This document shows, piece by piece, positions 9,875-17,731 of a DNA stretch of 17,731 bases. Source of the DNA: Hemicentrotus pulcherrimus (Eukaryota; Echinodermata; Echinoidea; Camarodonta; Strongylocentrotidae); the NCBI GenBank assembly GCA_003118195.1, contig BEXV01000025.1, positions 315,085-332,815 of the forward strand, written 5' to 3'. Position 1 is the stretch's first letter, and each line of letters opens with the position of its first letter. The position numbers were made by a program, and so were the translations under genes. The notes beneath the pieces are model-generated. The model saw nothing but the letters and a program-made list of their open reading frames with translations. It was not told the DNA's origin and ran no database searches.

Positions 9875-12800
9875 GTAAGGAAAGTTGACACCAAAGTCAG
9901 GCCTGACAATTACCTGATTTTTGTATTTTTTTTCCCCCTCTTTTTTTTTTCTTTCCATTTTTCTTTTCTTTCTGATTTTCCCCCAATTTTCTGACTCAAA
10001 AGGAGGAAGGGGGGGGGGAGGGGAGTTGTTAGATGCCATTTTTCCCCCCAAAATTTTCTCCTTTTTTTCTTCAAGAAGGGCGTGGTTAGTGCTCACTATC
10101 GCACCTGCAAAGTATACTAATGGCATAAACAGATTGGACGGCTAGATTGGATAAAACTAACCTAAACAAACTAATCTAGCATTCTATGAGTTAATGGTTA
10201 TATGTTTAGGAGTAAGAAGAAAATAAAGGATAACATGAAATCTTGGGTTCCGAACAGTTGCGTCGACTAGTCATCTCAAGAGTTGCTCATGAGTTCCTTG
10301 AGATTTTATTGGAATTTTCAGTACCGGTATCTCTTTATGAAAATAACATTTGAAGCTCAAATTAAAAGCAACAAAGAACCCCCTTAACGCAAAACAAAAT
10401 ATTTTCTTGTGACAGGTCGGTGTATACAATACGCTTCCTCTGTAGTTCGATTCATTGATAATGTTGTAGCCTGGAGGCTCTTAGTTTCCAAAAGACCAAG
10501 GGCCCGTGGCACAAAGCCTTTTTTCAATGACGAATGACAAAAATAAGTGACAAATCTGCTGATAACCAATCAGAAGCAAGGATTTCACTAGCTTATAACA
10601 AAAACTGTCATTTGTCACTGATGACAAGTTTTGCGAAATGGGGTCCAGATCATGTCTGCCATCTACATGTATATTGTACATTTTTGGATTGTTGATTTAG
10701 AAATATTTCTTTTTGAACAAAATTCTAACAGATAAGTGCCACCAGATGTCTTCCTTAGGTGAGGCTAAGGCCTTCGGTCTGGCCGAGGACAAGCCGGGGG
10801 ATTACGTGGAGCACAACAAGATCTTCCTGAGTAGGATCTACCCGGGCGGACTCCGGACCAACTCCTCCAACTATAGCCCCGTACCTATGTGGGATGTGGG
10901 TGCTCAGATTGGTAAGGAAAGGAGAATGATAAAATACATGTAGTGGTAGTATTTTTTTTAATAGTTCCATGTATTGCGCTCTTGTCCATATAGAACAATT
11001 TCTCTGTTTGTTTCCTAAGAATTTTGAAATTACCCTGTATGTAGCCATACTCCTGCGATACTACTATCAAAGATGCTCAAACATTAAAGGAATGAATTCC
11101 AATGAAATTCCCATGACAAAGTGCAATTTATCACCTGACAATGAGGAGTCCACTCAGGAAAAGGTAAAATCCTATTAAAGTAGTGATGACCAAGAAAGCA
11201 ATGTTGGAATATGTATACAAATTGAATTAGATAGATATAGATAATTATTGATTTTTAATCAATGTATATTTGCCTCCAAATCTATAAACGAGAGGATGTA
11301 AATTTATATTTAGGTATGCCAAATAATCATTTGATAAGCTTACCAATCATCTGATACTCTGCCATGTATTTCTATCCAATTGTTTGCAAATCACAGTTCT
11401 TCTCACTTTGATATTTTGTTTACATACAGGTAGTAGCCTTGAGACTTAAGTTATAATTGCATTTTCTTTTCTGATTTTTGTTTCAGTCGCTTTGAACTTC
11501 CAGACACCATGTGAAGAAATGGATCTCAATCAAGGAAAGTTCCTTCAGAATGGCAAGTCTGGATTCATCCTGAAACCGGTCTTCTGTAGGAAACGTAAGT
11601 GGTAGGCTACATCAAAGTTGATTTGGTATGATACGATTATAAATTATAACTTATGATTTGATATGGAAAAGTATAAATGATGGGATGTTGAATTTTTGAC
11701 ACAACTTGAAAGGTTTCTGGGTCGGCAAATAAATAATCGATGGACCTCTGGTTAGCTAAGAAGGACTGTGGTAAATAAACAAATAAGTAATTTTTTTTTT
11801 TTAAAGTTCAAAAATTGCTACTAGGAAATCCACTCTTCCAATAGCCAATCTTTTAGAAACTTTTGTGAAAAATGGATGGTAGTTTAATGAAAATGTTCTT
11901 GTTTGTATGTAGTGATGTTTTGAATTATGTGTCACAACTTAAAAATTAAGCAGATTTCATAGTAGACTTTCATATGCCACTCACTTCATAATTTAGCATT
12001 CATTCCATACTCTATTGATTGAATTATGAAAAGAATCTCATTGAAACTCTTGGAAAGGATCAACCACCTTGTTATGTATTTTTCTGATGAATATGTTCAT
12101 TTTTTGTACTATGTTTACCTTTCAGCCAACATGCAGTTCAACCCCCTCAAGCCAGGAGATCAATACACACAGCATGTATCACTCACTGTAAGTCAACCGC
12201 AGAGGATAATTAATGTAGCAAATATAAAACAAAGAAACATGGATATTTAATTATTCAAATCATTGTTTAAAAAAAAAAAAGAAGCAACAAAGCATGTTTT
12301 AGCGAAGCCTTTTTAATCTGAAATTTATATTTATTGATTATAGCCATCATGTCTAAGTGTAAAGAGATCTCCTTATTTTCTACTTATTTTATCTCTCTCC
12401 CGCTGCCTCTGTCTGTCTATTTAGCTCTCTCTCTCTCTCTTCCTCTCTCTTCCTCACTCACTCTATATCTTTCTCTTGAACATTCTCCCCATCTCTTTCT
12501 CATCCATCATTTTTTTTGTACATTCTAATTACATTCTAATGAATATATTACTCTTTCACAATCCCCATCCCCTCCACCCCTTCTGTTGTTTTTGTAATTT
12601 CTTCCTTGGAATCTTGTGTTTCTTAAGTCTGTCTGTCTGTCTGTCTCTGTCTCTGTCTCTTTCTGTCTGTTTCTGTCTCTCTCTTTCTCTCCCTCTCTCT
12701 ATTTCTCTGTCTATCTGCTTCCCTTTCTATCCCTTCCTCAACCTGAATATTAACCTTTTACCCCTCTATCTCTTCCTTGCCTTCCCCTCAGGTGATCAGT

Positions 12801-15008
12801 GGTCAGCAGTTCCCCAAGCCACCCGGTAGTAAAGAGGTCATTGACCCCTACGTCAAGGTCTATGTGCTAGGAGGAGGATCCAAGCAGGAGTTCAAGACAG
12901 AGGTCGTCGAGAACAATGGTAAAAAGCCAAGGATGTTATAAATTAGTGGTAGCGGCCATCTCTCTAGAAAAGTGGTCCTTCATTTCATCTCCCTCAAGAT
13001 AGAAATGTGTTATTGTAGAACCTGTCTTTAAGTGGCCACTTTTTTGTTTCCTCAGGTGGCCTCAAAAGAAAGGTTTGACTGTTTTACAAGAACACAAAAT
13101 GTCACAGAATGGTCTTAGTTATATTCACAGTAACCAATTTTAAAGCTACCCGCATGCGGGTACATTTACAAGTTTGGCTGAAAGCAGCGATCTGTTGAAA
13201 TACAATACAGTTGAAACATGTGGGGTAGCTTAGTGTAAAGCTTGCAGCGACATTTGGCAAATTATTTATCTAGATTAGTCAGCTTGATGGAGATGCTATG
13301 TTGGGTTCAATGCCATTGATAAGGAGAGTTTGGCCAACCAGGGACGAGGTTGGCACAATATGGCAAATACTGCTCTGTTGGGCAAGTACCAAACAAAAGA
13401 CTATACAAGTCATGCTGTGACAAACTGGAACCAATTTGGCCAAACTCTGTGTAAAGATGGCTCTAGTTAGCCGGTCTCTAATTTATGCTTAGAATTAAAG
13501 CCATGATTTATGTACATTCTTACTCTTAATGGCTTTGTATAATATTCTGGTATAGGTGTAGGGCATGTTTCTGAAGATGATTTGGAAATGCATCTTAAAT
13601 GACCCTTGCCTCTGTCCACAAGTGCTACTAGATACTTACTTGATATAGATGAAAGAGGCTACTGATGAATAATGCCTTGTTTAAAAATGGCTGGAATATG
13701 AAGTAGACAGGGATTTGAACCCCAAACCTCAAAATAAACAAATCAAGTGATTAGATCACTGTACAGCGTTGCCTCTCCCTAACCCCAACCTTAGCCCTAG
13801 TCCTAACCCTAGCCTTAGTCCTAGTCCTAGCCCTAGCCTTAGTCCTAGTCATAGTCCTAGCCCTAGCCTTAGCCTTATTATAATACCATATTTCCATTCT
13901 GTGTCTTCCTACTTGCAGGCTTCAGTCCCACATGGAACCAGGAGTTTAACTTTGAAGTCAAGGTGCCAGAGCTAGCCCTAATCAGGCTGGTGGTCCAGGA
14001 CTACGACATGGCGTCCTCCAATGAGTTCATCGGCCAGTACACCTTCCCGGTGGCCTCCATGCAGCTTGGTGAGTGTTCCTCAAAATAAAGACATGACATT
14101 TTTGTCACGTTATGGATGCAAACGTCCTTAAAAAGTTCTTCTAGTGGCGATGTCATGTTGAAGTGGTGGAGGGCGATCTTATAGTTGTTCCAAGTATGAC
14201 ACAAGTTTTCAGCCGTCTTTTTCATTCAAAAATGAAAACTCTTTTCATATGACAAAATGACTTAGTGAAGGTTATTTTTTGTATTTTCACCTGAAGTTTA
14301 TTCATGAAATGTTTTCTGAAAGTAGAGAAAATTGTCTCTTTTTTACACACTTAATAATATTTTTGCCCAAACTTTTAAATATGTTTGAAAAGTTTGTGTC
14401 GTGGACTACTGGATACATCACATGAATATGGATCACATGGTTTGTGGCTCAAGTCCCGCCATGGCACTGATTTCCTTTGGCAAGACATTAAATCTACATT
14501 TGCCGCTCTCCACCCGGGTGTACTACATTTTAAATGGGTACCTGGTGGGCATTTATTGCTTGAATGCTTTGAGCGCCCTAGGGCTGCTGGGCTGAAGCCA
14601 CGGTAATAATACTACTTTGTAGGCGCTTTGAGTTGGTTCTCCCCATGTGATGGATATGTGTGCAATACAGATGTGGCTATTTATGCACTATTTCAGTCAC
14701 TTCCACTTCTTTACTCAAAATGTTAAATAATACATTTACAAATCAAAATGAAATTTCATATTAAGCTATTGACTACCATGCTCTGCAAATCTTCATTGGC
14801 TACATACAAATATGTTTAAAAGTGATGGCAAAATGTAAAAAAAAATCATATTACATTAAATCTTAGGAGATACAGTGTACATGTAGTTTATTGAATTCCT
14901 CTTACGTTTTTCTTTCCAGGCTACCATCATGTCCCTATATTGGGTGAGAAGGGCGATAGCCTCCTGCCTGCCAGTCTCTTCATCCACACCATGGTCAATG
15001 CATCATAG
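9787..15008 (+). CDS. Phospholipase C delta-type, 3' part: Y domain and C2 domain (7 exons, spliced)
   Basis: Phosphoinositide-specific PLC cleaves PIP2 into IP3 and diacylglycerol at the inner face of the plasma membrane, in a Ca2+-dependent way. Seven exons join in frame (phases 0-1, 1-1, 1-1, 1-0, 0-1, 1-1, 1-stop) to give 267 residues and TAG at 15006-15008. Residues about 1-120 are the Y half of the TIM barrel, with [17 protein letters not shown] and VALNFQTP; residues about 135-267 are a C2 domain with [23 protein letters not shown] and [15 protein letters not shown]. Using rat PLC-delta1 numbering from memory, the substrate-binding Ser522, Arg549 and Tyr551 are present. The protein ends just after the C2 domain, as in the delta class, with no beta-type C-terminal extension and no gamma-type SH2/SH3 insert. 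PH, EF hands and X domain are not in the window. PLC-zeta has the same domain end, so delta versus zeta rests on general similarity; delta is preferred. Gene symbol left blank because the paralogue cannot be fixed. Confidence 0.95.
9926..10078 (+). repeat. Pyrimidine tract followed by a G-rich purine tract
   Basis: About 60 bases of almost only T and C (9926-9988) are followed by AAAAGGAGGAAGG, a run of nine or so G, GAGGGGAG, then another T/C-rich stretch. Apparent reading frames here on both strands are low-complexity artefacts. The G-run next to a pyrimidine tract could adopt a non-B structure. Confidence 0.8.
10500..10646. mobile_element. Small foldback MITE, copy 2
   Basis: The left end GGGCCCGTGGCACAAAGC pairs imperfectly with the right end, which reads GGACCCCATTTCGCAAAACT when reversed and continues TGTCATCAGTGACAAATGAC. 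That right arm matches the left arm of copy 1 (6950-7107), and both share a central CCAATCAGA(A/T)GC. About 147 bp, non-coding, inside a PLC intron. Confidence 0.75.
10732..10911 (+). CDS. PLC-delta exon: Y-domain substrate-binding core
   Basis: 180 nt, phase 1 to 1, from AACAG to G|GTAAGG. It encodes [10 protein letters not shown], a short charged stretch, then [17 protein letters not shown] and PMWDVGAQI. Counting back from the Arg of SRIYP, the second Ser of MSSL falls exactly on rat delta1 Ser522; Arg549 and Tyr551 are also kept. The position of Trp555, in the delta1 motif PAGWRT, is Leu here. The exon is visibly more GC-rich than the flanking introns. Confidence 0.96.
10912..11486 (+). 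other. Intron
   Basis: 575 bases between GTAAGG and TTTCAG; AT-rich, no repeat or gene recognised. Confidence 0.9.
11487..11594 (+). CDS. PLC-delta exon: end of the Y domain
   Basis: 108 nt, phase 1 to 1, from TTTCAG to AAAC|GTAAGT. It encodes VALNFQTP, then a Met-Asp-Leu turn, an Asn-Gly pair and GFILKP. These are the family signatures of the last barrel strands: [21 protein letters not shown]. The usual Gly after QTP is Cys here, a mild departure. Confidence 0.96.
11595..12125 (+). other. Intron
   Basis: 531 bases between GTAAGT and TTTCAG; AT-rich with a T-run near 11791-11802; nothing else seen. Confidence 0.9.
12126..12187 (+). CDS. PLC-delta exon: Y-C2 linker and first C2 strand
   Basis: 62 nt, phase 1 to 0, from TTTCAG to ACT|GTAAGT. 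It encodes a Pro-Asn start, [19 protein letters not shown], and ends where the first C2 beta strand continues into VISGQQ of the next exon. This is the short connector after the LKP motif seen in delta enzymes (LRD...FNP...). Good phase fit on both sides supports the exon despite its size. Confidence 0.92.
12188..12791 (+). other. Intron with long CT-rich 3' half
   Basis: GTAAGT to CCCCTCAG. From about 12390 to 12790 the sequence is dominated by CTCT and CTGT words and serves as an unusually long pyrimidine tract before the C2 exon. Confidence 0.9.
12390..12735 (+). repeat. CT / CTGT simple repeats
   Basis: Two blocks: TCTCTC-rich at about 12390-12475, and (TCTG)n with TCTC at about 12627-12720, separated by T/C-rich sequence. 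Ser/Leu/Pro-rich frames across it are artefacts. Confidence 0.93.
12792..12918 (+). CDS. PLC-delta exon: N-terminal half of the C2 domain
   Basis: 127 nt, phase 0 to 1. The acceptor CCCCTCAG follows about 400 bases of CT-rich sequence; the donor is AATG|GTAAAA, weaker than the other donors. It encodes [21 protein letters not shown] and the EVVENN that leads into NNGF. The Asp of IDP corresponds to the Ca2+ ligand Asp653 of rat delta1, by my alignment. Confidence 0.96.
12945..13085 (+). repeat. Dispersed repeat unit (CCTGTCT...GTGGCCACTT family), copy 2
   Basis: Contains GTGGTCCTT, CCTGTCTTTAAGTGGCCACT, TTTGTTTCCTCAGGTGGCCTC and AGGTTTGACTG. Its layout parallels the repeat near 8118. Confidence 0.5.
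13147..13162. repeat. Perfect 16-bp palindrome
   Basis: TACCCGCATGCGGGTA is its own reverse complement and is GC-rich within AT-rich intron DNA. No function assigned. Confidence 0.9.
13325..13448. repeat. Inverted repeat with 13-bp perfect ends
   Basis: AGAGTTTGGCCAA (13325-13337) is repeated in reverse at 13436-13448, enclosing about 98 bases with no further obvious pairing. Possibly a small MITE; no target duplication seen. Confidence 0.5.
13700..13776 (-). repeat. tRNA-like relic (SINE head or tRNA pseudogene)
   Basis: On the minus strand CAGTGATCTAATCACTTGAT resembles a tRNA D-arm and box A region, and GGGGTTCAAATCCC is an almost ideal T-arm and box B. The spacing gives about 76 nt, tRNA-sized. 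The acceptor ends do not pair, so it is not a working tRNA; a tRNA-derived SINE head is the likeliest origin. Confidence 0.65.
13777..13878 (+). repeat. Degenerate telomere-like hexamer array (CCCTAA/CCTAGY)
   Basis: About 17 hexamer units of the form CCCTAA, CCTTAG, CCTAGT and CCTAGC in one orientation. The pure animal telomere word CCCTAA occurs at the start (CCCTAACCCC) and again inside. It abuts the tRNA-like relic and ends about 40 bases before a splice acceptor. Confidence 0.85.
13919..14068 (+). CDS. PLC-delta exon: C-terminal half of the C2 domain
   Basis: 150 nt, phase 1 to 1, from CTTGCAG to CTTG|GTGAGT. It encodes [29 protein letters not shown] and [11 protein letters not shown]. 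The two Asp of QDYD match the C2 Ca2+ ligands Asp706 and Asp708 of rat delta1; the position of Asp714 is Glu here, in SSNEF against SKNDF. The acceptor lies only about 40 bases after the degenerate telomere-like array. Confidence 0.96.
14069..14919 (+). other. Last intron, containing a SINE
   Basis: GTGAGT to TCTTTCCAG. About 300 bases in the middle are a tRNA-derived SINE; the rest is AT-rich with nothing recognised. Confidence 0.92.
14397..14690 (+). mobile_element. tRNA-derived SINE
   Basis: The head reads GTGGACTACTGGATAC (box A-like), then GAATATGGATCACATGGTTT and the box B GGCTCAAGTCC, as in a degenerate tRNA. It continues into a body with CTTTGGCAAGACATTAAATC, ACCCGGGTGTACTAC, AATGGGTACC, TTGAATGCTTTGAGCGCC, GGTAATAATACTACTT and GGCGCTTTGAG. 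This order matches a SINE type I associate with echinoderm genomes. Short frames across it are not genes. The exact 3' end and target duplication are not resolved. Confidence 0.8.
14920..15008 (+). CDS. PLC-delta terminal exon: last C2 strands and stop
   Basis: 89 nt of coding sequence after TCTTTCCAG, phase 1 start. It encodes GYHHVPIL, a GEKGDS loop and [14 protein letters not shown], then TAG at 15006-15008. This matches the delta ending GYRHVHLLSKNGD....ATLFV, with a few divergent residues after the last strand. Termination directly after C2 is the expected delta architecture. The 3' UTR begins at 15009. Confidence 0.95.
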
Positions 15009-15034
15009 GTCAAAGGTCATAGGTCAAATGGTCA
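15007..15034 (+). promoter_or_regulatory. Cluster of AGGTCA half-sites across the stop codon
   Basis: Three AGGTCA units (15007, 15014, 15021) are each separated by one base, followed by TGGTCA at 15029. AGGTCA-N-AGGTCA is the DR1 arrangement bound by RXR heterodimers and HNF4-type receptors. The first unit includes the last two bases of the TAG stop. It may simply be a short tandem repeat. Confidence 0.35.
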
Positions 15035-16798
15035 AAAGCATTTGGAACTTCCACCTCCACCAAAAAAAAGTTTCTGTTTTCTAATGATATTTACAAGACT
15101 GCTTTCTTTCCCGTTTAAATGATGCATGATAATGAAGGATGAAATGATGTCTGGTAATTCTTTGTTTGAAATGGAAAGGTCTGTAAATTCATTTAAATGA
15201 AAAATATTGATACATAAACCAACTGGTTTACATCATGCATCAATGTCTGACCTCTATAGATTAGCATATGACAAAAGGTCATACAGTCAGGGGTCACAGT
15301 CAATCAGCATTCCGCTATGTAAATAATGCGCCTATACTTAAAATTTTAAGGTCTTCAAATTTGAACTGCCATTTTTTATGTTTTCAATTTTATAGTCTAT
15401 CTAAATTTTATAAGGGATGTATAATTAATATATGAAATGCACATGCAAGCAGAAAGCAAGGATTTTTAAGGAGTATAGTTGAATTTAAAAATGCACAAGG
15501 AAGCAGCAAGCAACTCTTTTTTACAGGCATGTTATTGATTTTATGCATGTTTCAAGGCTACATGTATGTCTTTCACTTTTTAAAACATTTTATGAAATCT
15601 TCATGTTATTGCATTTTTAGAAAACATACCACAATATATCAAGAATCAAATTTTTAGAAGTGGAACTCCATGGTTAGAATTCTGGTAACATAAATTGGAT
15701 TGAGGAATAGTTATGATAGTTTAAGAATTTGAATAGTTGTTGTCATGAATTCAAATTTTCTATGAAAAAATTAAGGATGTTTCTCTTTTTATCGTGAGTG
15801 CAATGTTATTGTTATAGTTGTAAGTTGCAAATGAGATAATCAGACTTTTTGGAAGTGTTACTGTGTAGGAGTATTTCACATGAGCTTGAAAAATTATTTT
15901 GATATACGTGTATATACATATGGAATTGGCTAGGATTGTTGGGGACATGCATATATATTTTGGGTTGGAACAAAGTAAATGTAGATTCGAATGTTGTATT
16001 AAATCAAGAAAGCCAGAAAACTTGGTAAAAAGTATGTACATAATGATTAATGGCAGTATTTGAAAAGTTTTATCATCATTTTTAATGTAAAGTGTCACTG
16101 TCGATCTCTTTGTTTCGCGTTTTCCTGTGAAGAGCATTTTTTTTTTCATCAAAATTTTTATATTTTGAATTCAATAATTGTCTTTCATTTCAAACAGGAA
16201 AGGGAAAACATTTTGGACCAAACTTTGATTATACCTCATGAATCTATGTTCCAATTTAATTTTATATTTTGCTACCAACATTCAGCCATTGAAAAAAAGG
16301 ATCATTCAATACGTTTTCTTCAATTTTACCGTAATGATGAACAATAGTCTCAAATCAAAAGTCTTCCAAAATTTGCTGCAAAAATCAAGAAGAGTATTTT
16401 TGCTAGTAATATTTAAATTGCAATGGGTAGGTTAAATGGAGTGAAATTAAAAATCCCAATAACATTCAATTATTTTCTTTCAAATTTGCCAGGCAGGAAG
16501 AGGATCAATTTTATACGGTAAAAAGCTCATTATTTTAGCATTTGTGAATATGTAAGCTATGTATGTGGATAGTTCTCTTAAATTTATTCTATTTCAAGAT
16601 GATATAGTTGATATTTCATGTAGGGGCATTTATAGAAAGATGTTAGTTTTTATTAAATAGCAATGATACGTGAAAGATCTTATTAATTTCAACGGTTTTA
16701 TATTTATAACAAATGAAATACAATGTGGAAGTATGTACCTCTCCGTTGGCAGTTAACCCTTAACTATAAATGCATGGATAAGGTTTAAAGCCTTATAT

Positions 16799-16804
16799 AA
16801 TAAA
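16799..16804 (+). terminator. Candidate poly(A) signal AATAAA
   Basis: Canonical hexamer about 1.8 kb after the stop, in TATAATAAATC. In AT-rich DNA such hexamers occur by chance. Confidence 0.25.
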
Positions 16805-17119
16805 TCATAATATTTACCTATTCTATGCATGTAAATTATGCAATATGTATCCCTATTTGAATAATGATATCACGTGCAGTTCTATCTTACATGAACATTG
16901 TACAAAAATGTGATACGTTTGTTAGAGCTCGATCATTCTGGTGAAGAAATACATTAATTTATATTTTAAAGTTTTGTTTCAAATGGATCATTCCATAGGG
17001 AATTCACAGGGTTTTTCCATTTGTATGCAATTCTTATGCTTTTTTAATATTCTTCATACTCGATTACATACTTGTACTGTTTCGCTCTTTTTGGTTTATA
17101 AAAAGGATGAGAATTGGTA

Positions 17120-17125
17120 AATAAA
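17120..17125 (+). terminator. Candidate poly(A) signal AATAAA
   Basis: Canonical hexamer in GGTAAATAAAAG about 2.1 kb after the stop, with TTGGTTAAG some 25 bases further on as a possible GT-rich element. Not more than a candidate. Confidence 0.3.
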
Positions 17126-17731
17126 AGAAGAAATGCTTCACAAAGAGGCAATTGGTTAAGTACGATATGGATCTAAAAACATTTTAATTTTTTTTTAAAT
17201 TACGTCATAGCCTTTTTATTCATCTTACAAAATTTACAAATATTGGATCCCAGTGTGCAAAGATGAAAGCTGTTCAAAACCGAATAATTTGTGCCTGGAA
17301 AGCTTTTTCAATCAGTATTCACTTCATATGAAACTTAGAATACATGCTGCCAATTAATGTCAAGAGTGTTCGTTTTGGCTAAAAAAAAATCAGTGCGACC
17401 TGTCATATGATTTAGTTAATGAAAACTTATATGAAATAAGATTAATGATGTGGTATTAAACAAAGTACATGTAAGATCCAATTAAATTGATGCTTGTTTT
17501 GTTATGTTTTATGTGAGAAATAATTTAGGAAAGTCAGGATGGATGATGAAGCACATTAAAAATCCAGTTGATAGTTTCATTTAGCACATTTGTATCAAAA
17601 TGACCTCAAAGATGTTCGAAGCATGGAAATGTCAAATTTTGTCAGTTAGAATCAATCCAAAAGCGATTGTCTGAAAAAGGTTTTTGCTATATCGGATGAG
17701 TTAATGAAAGCAGATCTTTCAGTTTTAAAGA

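Larger units (their letters stand above)
9875..10731 (+). other. Intron, Y exon 1 to Y exon 2
   Basis: Holds a pyrimidine-then-purine low-complexity block (about 9926-10078) and the second copy of the small foldback MITE (10500-10646). The remainder (10080-10499) is AT-rich with nothing recognised. Confidence 0.9.
12919..13918 (+). other. Repeat-rich 1-kb intron splitting the C2 domain
   Basis: From donor GTAAAA to acceptor CTTGCAG. It holds the second GGCCACTT-type repeat, a 16-bp palindrome, a small inverted repeat (13325-13448), a tRNA-like relic and a telomere-like array. Confidence 0.92.
15009..17731 (+). other. 3' UTR and possible downstream intergenic sequence
   Basis: AT-rich with no recognisable gene on either strand. 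The open frames here (up to 130 codons on the minus strand near 15760-16152) show no domain, codon bias or splice context and are taken as chance. A 25-base near-direct repeat (AAATGCACATGCAAGCAGAA and its variant) occurs at 15435 and 15489. Where the transcript ends is not determined. Confidence 0.7.

Noticed and set aside
10755..11048. Minus-strand frame of 97 codons
   Set aside because: It is the antisense shadow of the Y-domain exon at 10732-10911.
12476..12829. 117-codon frame running into the C2 exon
   Set aside because: It covers CT-rich intron and reads the exon in a different frame from the PLC peptide.
13700..13776. A functional tRNA gene on the minus strand
   Set aside because: Acceptor stem ends do not pair and the anticodon arm is poor; listed as a relic instead.
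15760..16152. Minus-strand 130-codon open frame downstream of the gene
   Set aside because: AT-rich chance frame rich in Ile, Lys, Tyr and Ser; no motif and no neighbouring exon-like sequence.
1..17731. CRISPR arrays, operons or prokaryotic systems
   Set aside because: None present; introns, SINE, MITEs and PLC-delta show animal nuclear DNA, and the direct repeats seen are microsatellites or transposon-derived.

Overview
This window looks like animal nuclear DNA, most likely from an echinoderm (sea urchin or close relative). It is AT-rich (about two thirds by eye) and has one intron-rich gene with GT-AG introns, many small foldback elements and a tRNA-derived SINE. The 8-mer TACATGTA is strikingly frequent. 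Protein similarity identifies the gene well; the organism is inferred from repeat style and is less certain.

The only gene I can support is the 3' end of a phosphoinositide-specific phospholipase C of the delta class, on the + strand. Seven exons (9787-9874, 10732-10911, 11487-11594, 12126-12187, 12792-12918, 13919-14068, 14920-15008) join in phase into 804 nt: 267 codons plus a TAG stop. They encode the Y half of the catalytic barrel and the C-terminal C2 domain. The PH, EF-hand and X portions must lie upstream of the window. Two 18-nt candidate microexons (159-176 and 3201-3218) carry acidic and lysine-rich residues that fit the X-Y linker and keep phase 0.

Layout: 1-158 is probably intron. 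177-9786 is two very long introns if the microexons are real. They hold a LINE reverse-transcriptase relic (about 1457-1645, minus strand), CT and GAA/CAA microsatellites, a long inverted repeat (4961-5418), a small foldback element (6950-7107) and a 409-bp palindromic element flanked by TTA (7588-7996). 9787-15008 is the exon cluster; its introns hold a second copy of the small foldback element (10500-10646), pyrimidine-rich low-complexity tracts, a tRNA-like relic next to a degenerate telomere-like hexamer array (13690-13878), and a tRNA-derived SINE (about 14397-14690). 15009-17731 is 3' UTR and possibly intergenic DNA, with no further gene recognised.

I found no new enzymatic or defence system. 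The points most worth a second look are the two 18-nt microexons, the substitution at the expected tryptophan of the PLC-delta membrane-contact ridge, the long intronic hairpin, and the telomere-like array beside a tRNA-like relic.
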